Below, piece by piece: positions 18,859-26,212 of a stretch of 64,000 nt of DNA. Made by a program: the position numbers and the translations under genes. Position 1 is the first letter of the stretch, and the number at the start of each line of letters is the position of its first letter. The DNA comes from Lentisphaerales bacterium. Lineage in GTDB: Bacteria > Verrucomicrobiota > Lentisphaeria > Lentisphaerales > Lentisphaeraceae. The notes beneath the pieces were generated by a model that was not told the DNA's origin, made no database searches, and was given only the letters and a program-made list of their open reading frames with translations. The stretch is taken from the NCBI GenBank assembly GCA_022446985.1, contig JAKVBD010000004.1:84684-148683 (forward strand). The letters run 5' to 3'.

Positions 18859-20631
18859 TTAGTAAGGGTACTGTGGACTTACTAAAAGCACTCCTTCATT
18901 TGCGAATAATTGTAGTTGTTGCAGGAATGAACTTAGTTGTTTAGCCAGCATAGGATTCAATGAATGCAGGCTTTTGATTTGTGACTTAATTAAACTATGG
19001 GTAAATAAGTTACTTAGAGAAGAGTTGTCTGACTGAATAAAAGTGTTGTCTTCATCCTGACGCAACTCTTTTGAAAGGAGATCCATGATATCTACTTTCT
19101 TGGGATAAACGCTTAACTTGAAATTACTTATATTAGAATTTTTTGCAGCTAACTGAATAGCTTCTGTTAGTCCGCCAATTTGATCAATTAAACCAAGGTT
19201 TAGAGCCTGGCTGCCTGTATAGACTCTACCACCGGCTATAGCTTCCAGTTCTTCAGTCAATTTGCCCTTTCGACCACTTTCAACTCTCTCTTTAAATGTG
19301 TCGTAGACTCTTGAGAAAGACTTTTTGATTAAGTGTTTTTCTGTATCTGAAAATTTTTGCGTAGGCGACATGATATTACTGAATTGCCCAATGTTGTACT
19401 GATGCGTAGAAATGCCCAGTTTGTCGAGCATTTGTTTGAAAACGACTTTGCCGCCAACAACTCCTATAGAACCTGTAATGGTCGAATTTTCAGCAAATAT
19501 ATGATCGCCTGGAGCTGCGATATAGTAACCTCCACTTGCAGCGATATTGCCCATGCTGATGATTAACGGTTTGCCTGCTTTTTTGAATTCAAGTAAAGCT
19601 TGGTAAATGGCTTCGCTGACTTGAGCTGAGCCACCCGGCGAATTCACTCTGAGAACCATTGCTTTGACAGTTCTGTCTTTTGTCTGTTTGAGAATATGTT
19701 TTCTTAAAGGTTCACCATTAAAGTTCGTGATTGGTCCTTCAAGAGTAGTTACAGAAATCTTTTTAGACATATCTCTAACTGGAGGTGCAGAAAGCTTTTG
19801 TATTAGAACGAACAGATCCATGATGCTATTCATCTTTAATTTTTCAGTTTTTTGAACGCCATACTTGGAAGTAATAACTAAGTCATTGCCGTAACCGCTT
19901 CTGATGGTAGATGCAAGATCTTTATGGAGGCTTAGGTCAGAAACGAGTTTCTTAGATTTTGCTTCTTCAGAACTGAAGATACCTATTTCAGTGAGTTGTT
20001 TAACTTCTGCTTCTTTTAAGTTTTTATTTTGAGCAATTTGTTTAATTGTATTGGCGTATATTTCATCGAAAAGTTTTTTGCTTTGAGCGGCGCTTTCTTT
20101 GCTTGGTTGTGTTAAGTAAAAAGGTTCACCAGCAGATTTAAAGTCGCCGATATGGATTACATCTGCCTCTAAGCCAAGTTTATCAAGCAACCCTTTGAAA
20201 TACATATTTTGAAAACTCATCCCATTGAAGATGACTTCGCCTTGCGGGAATAGGTAAAGCTTTTCTACAGCTGTTGCAGCGACCATATTAAGGTTCGAAA
20301 GGTTTGTCGCAAAGTAAATGGTATCTTTACCTTTAGTTTTCAGTAGCTTCATGAGCCTGCAGAGTTCTTCAGTTTGAGCTAGGCCAAGTCCTGAAAACTC
20401 ACCATAAAATAAGCAGGCTTTTACATTGGGATCATTTGCTGCTTTTTGTAATCTTTGAGTTAAGGATAGAAAGGTAGTGGGGACTTGTTCTTTGTTAAAT
20501 ATTTCTTCAAGACCCGGTTCTTGATGGCCTTCCGTGTAAAAACGATCAAGATGAAAGATCGCGACGATTGGTTTTTGGTTTTGTGCATATACACTAGTGC
20601 AGAACAGGAGAAGTAAGAATAATTTTTTCAT
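18859..20631 (-). CDS. sppA: Signal peptide peptidase SppA (long, two-domain form)
   Basis: A 590-residue S49 serine protease that degrades cleaved signal peptides in the membrane. Two tandem S49 domains give the 67-kDa architecture of E. coli SppA. The catalytic Lys is K165 in IGDFKSAGEP and the nucleophile is S366 in IAASGGYY, with substrate segment LRVNSPGGSA before it. The ATG at 20631 is chosen because it follows a GAAGG element and begins an N-terminal signal anchor (MKKLFLLLLFCTSVYAQ); a longer frame to 20673 would run into the neighbouring gene. It lies directly downstream of the C45-like gene on the same strand and is probably cotranscribed. Confidence 0.92.
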   Translation of the reverse strand: MKKLFLLLLFCTSVYAQNQKPIVAIFHLDRFYTEGHQEPGLEEIFNKEQVPTTFLSLTQRLQKAANDPNVKACLFYGEFSGLGLAQTEELCRLMKLLKTKGKDTIYFATNLSNLNMVAATAVEKLYLFPQGEVIFNGMSFQNMYFKGLLDKLGLEADVIHIGDFKSAGEPFYLTQPSKESAAQSKKLFDEIYANTIKQIAQNKNLKEAEVKQLTEIGIFSSEEAKSKKLVSDLSLHKDLASTIRSGYGNDLVITSKYGVQKTEKLKMNSIMDLFVLIQKLSAPPVRDMSKKISVTTLEGPITNFNGEPLRKHILKQTKDRTVKAMVLRVNSPGGSAQVSEAIYQALLEFKKAGKPLIISMGNIAASGGYYIAAPGDHIFAENSTITGSIGVVGGKVVFKQMLDKLGISTHQYNIGQFSNIMSPTQKFSDTEKHLIKKSFSRVYDTFKERVESGRKGKLTEELEAIAGGRVYTGSQALNLGLIDQIGGLTEAIQLAAKNSNISNFKLSVYPKKVDIMDLLSKELRQDEDNTFIQSDNSSLSNLFTHSLIKSQIKSLHSLNPMLAKQLSSFLQQLQLFANEGVLLVSPQYPY

Positions 20632-20641
20632 TTGGCCTTCT

Positions 20642-21739
20642 TTAAAATACTTTGAATGTTTTCCACTCACCAAGGTGAGGTTGACTTCGGCAGGCGTGTA
20701 TCAGTCCAGCTTCAGGCTCTATTATAATTGAAGCATTCGTACTTATTCCTGCATCATCACTATGGCGGCATATGGAAAGCTCGTCACCATCTCGATCGGA
20801 TAAAATTTGTTTAATTTTATTAACGCTCAGAAAACCATTTTTAACTAACTCGTCGACTCTAAGTTGGCGGTGACAAGTAGACTCTCCCATATCTTCAGCT
20901 TCAAGTGACTTTAGTTCTGATGTAAGTATATGGTTGCAGTGTGTGACTATGCCATCTTTTGAGGTGATTTCAGCATGTTTGGTAGCTGTACATTCCAGAC
21001 CGCTGTATTCGCCCTTTTTATCTCCAAATAGGAAATAATGTGCTCCGCTTCTAGTGGCATTGGTAATCATGTCTTTAACCTGCTCGTGAGTTGACAATTG
21101 CATCGCTTTATGTATCAAGTTGAGATAGTGTACTCCTGGCTTACTATCTGTTGATTTGATATTGTTTGTCCCTATTGCGATTCCTTCACTGTTGAGGCCA
21201 ATAAGAGAAAGCCCTCCCGCCACAGTTAGATTATAACTGGAAGGAGCATCATCGGGATGGCGAATGACGAAACAAACATAAGGCATATTAGTTGTGCCAA
21301 GATCCCAGTTTTGAGCCAATATTAGCTTGCCGTTTTCACTTCGTTCACGAGATACAATCATAGAAGTGCAACCAAAGCCATCTGCTATTTTGCCCCATGA
21401 AAGAACATCACGATAATCAGTTAGTCCCTGTAACATCAAGATCTGTTCAATATTGAGATCAGCTCCTTGAGCAATGCCTCTTGTCTCTTCATAAGTGTTT
21501 TTGTCAAAATCCTTAATAATGGGCGTACAGCTTTTGAGGAGATCTAATGCTTGTTCTTCAGTAAAGGTTCTACCCCGTTCTGCAGCATGTTCAAGTGCTG
21601 CTGACATGCGAACTTTGTATAAATCGTGTATTTGTGAACGGCATGCTTCACCAAATTGTTGGCCAATTTGTGAATAGGAGCCTTTGAGTTCTATTACGGG
21701 TAATTTTTCTATGGGTAGTTCGAAAGGTTTTGAACTCAA
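20642..21739 (-). CDS. C45-family (acyl-CoA:6-APA acyltransferase-like) Ntn hydrolase
   Basis: A C45-type Ntn-hydrolase of about 365 residues, a family that uses an N-terminal Cys after self-cleavage to hydrolyse or transfer amide bonds. The expected autocleavage site is G-C-T in DGFGCTSMIV, followed by NGKLILAQNWD, the usual pattern. The start is placed at TTG 21739: GGAG lies 7 nt before it, and a near-consensus promoter at 21776-21804 makes an upstream start at TTG 21793 unlikely because that codon lies in the promoter. The natural substrate is unknown. sppA begins about 10 nt downstream on the same strand. Confidence 0.75.
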   Translation of the reverse strand: MSSKPFELPIEKLPVIELKGSYSQIGQQFGEACRSQIHDLYKVRMSAALEHAAERGRTFTEEQALDLLKSCTPIIKDFDKNTYEETRGIAQGADLNIEQILMLQGLTDYRDVLSWGKIADGFGCTSMIVSRERSENGKLILAQNWDLGTTNMPYVCFVIRHPDDAPSSYNLTVAGGLSLIGLNSEGIAIGTNNIKSTDSKPGVHYLNLIHKAMQLSTHEQVKDMITNATRSGAHYFLFGDKKGEYSGLECTATKHAEITSKDGIVTHCNHILTSELKSLEAEDMGESTCHRQLRVDELVKNGFLSVNKIKQILSDRDGDELSICRHSDDAGISTNASIIIEPEAGLIHACRSQPHLGEWKTFKVF

Positions 21740-21775
21740 GGTTGCTCTCCAGTTTGTATTATTTCCTGTACTATG

Positions 21776-21804
21776 AGTATAGTGTGAGAGCAAAAGTAAG
21801 GCAA
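21776..21804 (-). promoter_or_regulatory. Sigma-70 promoter for the C45-like gene and sppA
   Basis: Reading the - strand: TTGCCT (21804-21799), a 17-nt spacer, TATACT (21781-21776). The predicted transcript begins near 21769, leaving a leader of about 30 nt with GGAGAG before the TTG start codon at 21739. Confidence 0.65.
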
Positions 21805-21816
21805 GGAATTTATGTA

Positions 21817-22728
21817 TTAGTGTCTTTCGAGAGAATCAGCAAAACTTGCTAAAGATCTCGTATACTGTGAGTCGTATATAGGGAAGTCATAGTCACCATC
21901 TGATAATGAAAGGAACATCTTAGGCTCGCCGGCAGCTTTATAGAGCTTTTGGCCCATTCTAAATGGTATATGAGGATCTTCAGGAGAATGAATAACAAAT
22001 ACTGGGGCTTTGACAGCACTTAATCTTTCTGTAGTTGGAAATTCACTAAAGCAAATGATGTCTGTTGGCAAAGCCCAGAATTTCATTCTGGTTAAATCTT
22101 TCAGGCTGGTAAAAGTGGATTCGAGAATCAAGCCATCACAATCAATTTCAACAGCCAGTTTCGATGCGACACCGCCTCCAATTGAATGACCATGTAAAAT
22201 AAAGCGCTTTTCAGTCAGTTTATTATCCTTTAACCATTTGTAGGCTGCACGTGCATCTTTGTAAAGACCATCTTCCGATGGTTTCCCAGTACTTATGCCA
22301 AATCCTCTGTAGTCGAATGAAAGTACGTTATAGCCGTTTTTATTCCAGGTTTCTATAACATCGAGGTCATTCGAAAGGTTACCTTTGTTTCCTCGGCAAA
22401 AAAGGACAGTACCTTTATTTAAACCAGACGGGACATACCAGGCATTTATTTTTTGATTATCTGAAGTCTCTAGAATGAGGTTCATGAAAGAGTGGCCGAC
22501 ATGAACTGGAACTCTGCCAATTTTATTCGATGGTTTATAGAGTAAGCTGTCCTGGAAGCATATGTACATTAAACAAATTAAAAAATAGGTGAGACCAACG
22601 GTTAATGAGAAAGTTTTTATGGCGCGAACTATTGGGGATTCGGCTTTTTTAACCCGAGATTTACTGCTGTCGGACGGTAATTCCCCAAATCCTTCCAGCT
22701 GTATGTCTATATTTGTTTGTGTATTCAT
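21817..22728 (-). CDS. Membrane-anchored alpha/beta hydrolase, Bem46/YfhR-like, with degenerate triad
   Basis: A 303-residue alpha/beta hydrolase with an N-terminal membrane helix (about residues 37-59) and the catalytic domain outside the membrane. The nucleophile is S182 in HGHSIGGG and the acid D251 in SPEDPHIPF. The catalytic His, found in family members as DGxHxD, is replaced by Tyr280 (LSDGDYD, codon TAT, one base from CAT). The oxyanion-loop HGN is also altered (CRGNKGN). The fold seems complete, so the protein may bind rather than hydrolyse a substrate. Family substrates are unknown. Confidence 0.75.
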   Translation of the reverse strand: MNTQTNIDIQLEGFGELPSDSSKSRVKKAESPIVRAIKTFSLTVGLTYFLICLMYICFQDSLLYKPSNKIGRVPVHVGHSFMNLILETSDNQKINAWYVPSGLNKGTVLFCRGNKGNLSNDLDVIETWNKNGYNVLSFDYRGFGISTGKPSEDGLYKDARAAYKWLKDNKLTEKRFILHGHSIGGGVASKLAVEIDCDGLILESTFTSLKDLTRMKFWALPTDIICFSEFPTTERLSAVKAPVFVIHSPEDPHIPFRMGQKLYKAAGEPKMFLSLSDGDYDFPIYDSQYTRSLASFADSLERH

Positions 22729-22926
22729 ATTATCCAGAACTGTTTCTTCTCAAAATCCTGTCACCCCTGCTACTTATAAATATGCAAGAAATCACTGATC
22801 TCTTACAATTTAACTGAAAAATATCATCGTTTTCGTTATGATAAAGCTAAATTTGTGGAGAATAAGTGTCTTTTAAAAACTTATTTCTAAGGTTTGTCGT
22901 AAGTGTACGTTAGCACTTTAAATAAC

Positions 22927-22955
22927 TTGATAAATGATGCTCTCTGAGTTAGATT
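22927..22955 (+). promoter_or_regulatory. Candidate promoter for the 35-residue ORF
   Basis: TTGATA (22927-22932), 17-nt spacer, TAGATT (22950-22955), about 29 nt before the small ORF's ATG. Consensus similarity read by eye. Confidence 0.4.
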
Positions 22956-22983
22956 TGGCCGAATTTATTTTAAGGTATTACAT

Positions 22984-23091
22984 ATGAGTGCAGGTAAAGG
23001 TGATAAGCCCAGACCGGTCGACCGTAAAGGTTGGGAGGAGTCAAAACTCTGGAAAAACATCGAAAAGAAAAAAGCCGATAAAAAGGCTTAA
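22984..23091 (+). CDS. Small basic protein, 35 residues
   Basis: The ORF begins MSAGKGDKPRPVDRKGW and ends in a Lys-rich tail; 12 of 35 residues are Lys or Arg. An AAGG element lies 7-8 nt before the ATG, a candidate promoter lies upstream, and a perfect terminator follows its stop within 10 nt. This complete small transcription unit supports a real gene. The GKGDKPRPV start is similar to short uncharacterised proteins that I recall from other bacteria, but no function is known to me. Confidence 0.65.
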   Translation: MSAGKGDKPRPVDRKGWEESKLWKNIEKKKADKKA

Positions 23092-23097
23092 AATTTC

Positions 23098-23132
23098 AAA
23101 GGCCGCAAGTTATGAGTACTTGCGGCCTTTTT
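23098..23132. terminator. Shared convergent terminator
   Basis: AAAGGCCGCAAGT (23098-23110), 7-nt loop, ACTTGCGGCCTTT (23118-23130), then TT: a perfect 13-bp stem. It ends the small + strand ORF and lies just 3' of the - strand PhoD-like gene, so it probably serves both. Confidence 0.88.
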
Positions 23133-23134
23133 AA

Positions 23135-24964
23135 TTATTTGGCGTGAATTGGCTCAGCGTATTTAAGCTCGCCTGTTAGTCCGTCATAGAACTGGAAAAG
23201 TACATGTGGCTTAACAAAAGGAATCAATCTTTCGCCATCGCGCTCAATTGGATTATTAAATACATTGCGAATATCGATAACGCAGTAGTGAGGGAAGAGT
23301 CTATTTGCACGAGGAATATCATTTCTTGCATAAGTGGACCAGCGAATATCGCATTCACGAGGGCCATATTTAAATTTGCCATTGATTGGACGGTTTCCTT
23401 CGTCTTCAGGTCTGTGATTCACAGAGTTGTGTGGACCGGAGGCAAACTCCCAGACATTGTCAGTGATTTTTACAGAGTAAGAATTATGAAGGTCCCCAGA
23501 AAGGACAAATACGCGTTTGTTTAGTTTGTCCCAGAAGTTGATTAATTTTTCTCTTTCATCTAGAAATACTGTCCATGCATCATCTTTAGTTGCAGCATCG
23601 AAGTGATGACCACCACCACCAACATGTGGAACCATGAAGTTAACAGAAGATATGAGGAAGTAGAAGTCTGCATCCTTTTTCTTCATGAGATTCATCATCC
23701 ATTCGCGCTGCTTTTTACCGATCATTGAGATGCCTTTTTTACCAGGATTTTTGGTATCGTGCATTTCTCTGTGAGTTTTAGTGTCGAGGAATATAAAACG
23801 GCAGTTAGAAACTTTGAATGAACCATAAGAACGACGACCAATGGAGTAACTGCTGGTTTTTGTTTCAGCAGCAGCCGGGCTTACTTGAATGCGATGTTTG
23901 TCTAGAACTTCAACAATACTGTAAACATTTGCATTTGGGTCACCGCCTTCAGTATCACCTTGTGGAATATCTTTGACTGCAGCGTTGGGGGTGTTCCAGT
24001 GTACGTGTAGATTTGCAGCTTGATCGAGGTCAATTTTCGTGAAGTCCGCAGACTTGTCAACGATTATATCTGAGCCTTTAGTCATTTGACCTTTGCCAAA
24101 GTGGATACCTTGTTGAGTTTCGGTGAAGTTAGCCCATCCGAGATAATCGTACCAACCTTCTGTTGCGATGTCACGAATAACAGCACGTCTGTTTCTGTAG
24201 CCTTCTTCACCGCAGCCAAAAACGTCATTCAATAGTTCATGGTCATCAAAAGTGTAGTAGGTCGGAACATGTCTGTGCCATTCAGCAAGGTTTTTTGGAC
24301 GAGACATATAAGTCTTGTAATTTTCCCAGACTCCTGTGATGACAGGAGCGACATCGACAATTTTTGGTGTGTGTGTGGCATTTGTTTGCTTGATCCACTT
24401 ATCTGCTGGGTAATCACGGTCTTCTTCATAAAGCCAGTCACCATTTAAAATCGCAAAATCAATTTTATCACGCACCTTGGCATTTAGTGTATCGTAAGCC
24501 GGCATAGTAGGTCCAAGACCAGCAGGATTTGGACTTTGGTTATTTCCGCAGGCAAATTCGAAACTGAAATTAAATAGTCCATCAGGGTTAAGGTCAGTTT
24601 TTAGAGTCTTGCCATCTCTAAGAGTTTTGAAAGATCCAGGAGGGCTGACTTGTTTGTCACCTGAGAAGATTGCGTAGTGATACTTTTTGCCAGGTTCCAA
24701 TCCTGAGAGGGTGATTGTACCGGTATTATCATTTTCCAATTTAGTTATGATAGGCTCAGTAGAGTTGTCATAAGCACCTTCGGATAGACCATATCGAACA
24801 TGAAACTTAGTTGAGTTTTTCGTTCTGGCCCAGACGGTAATGCTGCTAGATGTCTGTTTTCCCAGCATTGGTCCATGTGTTAAAGGTGCAACAGGTCCTT
24901 CAGGGGCTGTTTTACACGAACTCAAAAGAAGAGTTGCTGAGACAAGTAAGGAAGAAAATTTCAT
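23135..24964 (-). CDS. PhoD-like alkaline phosphatase lipoprotein
   Basis: A 609-residue PhoD-family metallophosphoesterase. The signal peptide ends in a lipobox, LLSSC, with Cys17. An Fn3-like N-terminal domain (about residues 30-115) precedes the catalytic domain with LNGDWLYEE, TFDDHELLND and LSGDLHNSY, which supply the Fe/Ca ligands of the family. Likely location is the periplasmic face of a membrane, releasing phosphate from phosphodiesters or monoesters. A roughly 60-residue stretch between DHELLND and the later core (about 265-330) seems inserted relative to short PhoD forms. No Pho-type operator was recognised. Confidence 0.85.
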   Translation of the reverse strand: MKFSSLLVSATLLLSSCKTAPEGPVAPLTHGPMLGKQTSSSITVWARTKNSTKFHVRYGLSEGAYDNSTEPIITKLENDNTGTITLSGLEPGKKYHYAIFSGDKQVSPPGSFKTLRDGKTLKTDLNPDGLFNFSFEFACGNNQSPNPAGLGPTMPAYDTLNAKVRDKIDFAILNGDWLYEEDRDYPADKWIKQTNATHTPKIVDVAPVITGVWENYKTYMSRPKNLAEWHRHVPTYYTFDDHELLNDVFGCGEEGYRNRRAVIRDIATEGWYDYLGWANFTETQQGIHFGKGQMTKGSDIIVDKSADFTKIDLDQAANLHVHWNTPNAAVKDIPQGDTEGGDPNANVYSIVEVLDKHRIQVSPAAAETKTSSYSIGRRSYGSFKVSNCRFIFLDTKTHREMHDTKNPGKKGISMIGKKQREWMMNLMKKKDADFYFLISSVNFMVPHVGGGGHHFDAATKDDAWTVFLDEREKLINFWDKLNKRVFVLSGDLHNSYSVKITDNVWEFASGPHNSVNHRPEDEGNRPINGKFKYGPRECDIRWSTYARNDIPRANRLFPHYCVIDIRNVFNNPIERDGERLIPFVKPHVLFQFYDGLTGELKYAEPIHAK

Positions 24965-25191
24965 GTTCAGTTCTTTTGTTTTTTATTAAGTTGTTTTGCA
25001 GACTGCTTTTGTCCAAAATCTGCATTTGTTTCAGGACTTATACGAACATTTTGAAAAAAGCTGACGGTATTTGCTAAATTTTTTAAGAAAAAGATGAAAT
25101 TTTACAATGCAAACTTTTTGTGGTTTCTGCAGTGAATTCATAAAAAGCTCTGCTAGTCTGAATGCAAAGAATAAAGACATGGATGTTTTTT

Positions 25192-26061
25192 ATGAAGGTT
25201 TGGATTACCGGTGCAACTGGCCTTTGTGGCCGAGCAGTAACTAAGGTCTTAAAAGAGAATTTTGACGTCACACCTACAGCATTTTCACGTGCTCAAGGAG
25301 ACGTTTTTAAATTAGACCTGACTTCAGAAGTGGAAGTTCGGGCTTTTTTTGAAACCCATAAACCAGATGCCTTAGTTCACCTAGCGGCTGAAAGAAAGCC
25401 GGATATCTGTGAAAATCAAAAAGATGTAACGGACTCTCTGAATATCTCTGCGACTCAAAGACTGGCTCAGTTAACGAAAGAGTTTAATTGCTGGTTTCTA
25501 TATCTTTCGACAGATTATGTTTTTGATGGCAGTCAGCCGCCTTACTTTCCAGACTCCAAAGCTAATCCTCTGAATTATTATGGAGTTTCGAAGTTGCGCG
25601 GAGAGGAAGTAACCATTGAGGAAAATAGTAATGCTGCAGTTCTTAGAGTTCCTGTTCTTTATGGTGATGTAGAGGAATTGGGCGAGTCTGCAATTACCAG
25701 TATCGCAAAGTTGTTATCTTCAACTTCAGAAGCCAAAGTAGACCACTGGGCGACGCGTTTTCCGACACTTGTGTATGATATAGCTCAAGTAATTGAAAAA
25801 ATGCTTTTGGGCAAGCCAGCTGGTATATTTCATTACAGTGGAGAAGAGGCGATGACAAAGTATGAAACAGCGAAAATTATGGCTGAGTTACTCGGGATAG
25901 AATCGGGCCATTTGGTAGCGGAACCCAATCAGACTGGATCTGCACTTCGACCTAAGAATGCTCAATTGGATACTGCTAAACTTAAAGATGCTGGTTATTA
26001 TGTTAAACCGACCAGTTTAGTAAGCTGTATTAAGGATATCTTGAGCCCGCATTTCCAATAA
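25192..26061 (+). CDS. RmlD/MAT2B-like NAD(P)-dependent sugar-nucleotide reductase
   Basis: A 289-residue short-chain (extended SDR) protein. The Rossmann motif is WITGATGLCGRAV at the very N-terminus, the active-site YxxxK is YYGVSKLRGE, and STDYVFDG precedes it. This is the RmlD (dTDP-4-dehydrorhamnose reductase) family, including human MAT2B-like members that have other roles. No rmlABC genes are nearby, so a rhamnose role is not supported by context. The ATG at 25192 is chosen because it leads straight into the Rossmann strand; an upstream start at 25162 would add ten residues. Confidence 0.75.
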   Translation: MKVWITGATGLCGRAVTKVLKENFDVTPTAFSRAQGDVFKLDLTSEVEVRAFFETHKPDALVHLAAERKPDICENQKDVTDSLNISATQRLAQLTKEFNCWFLYLSTDYVFDGSQPPYFPDSKANPLNYYGVSKLRGEEVTIEENSNAAVLRVPVLYGDVEELGESAITSIAKLLSSTSEAKVDHWATRFPTLVYDIAQVIEKMLLGKPAGIFHYSGEEAMTKYETAKIMAELLGIESGHLVAEPNQTGSALRPKNAQLDTAKLKDAGYYVKPTSLVSCIKDILSPHFQ

Positions 26062-26142
26062 AAAATCACATTTTTATCTTGTTGTTAATTTGTAGCCGAA
26101 TGTGGCACAATTGTTGGGCTTGGATTATGCTCAAGTGTACTC

Positions 26143-26170
26143 TTGCACAGGTAGGATAAATTTGTATAAT
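26143..26170 (+). promoter_or_regulatory. Strong sigma-70 promoter of the SPFH-ATPase operon
   Basis: TTGCAC (26143-26148), 16-nt spacer, TATAAT (26165-26170), a perfect -10. Transcription would start near 26177. A 10-bp perfect palindrome, GAGAATTCTC (26197-26206), lies just downstream and could be an operator, though it may be chance. Confidence 0.7.
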
Positions 26171-26212
26171 CTACAGGGTAGCGTTTAAACTGTATTGAGA
26201 ATTCTCTTGAAT

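Noticed and set aside
26197..26206. Palindrome GAGAATTCTC downstream of the SPFH operon promoter as a metal-regulator operator
   Set aside because: Only 10 bp, no second copy seen and no regulator gene adjacent; kept as a remark in the promoter entry, not as a finding.
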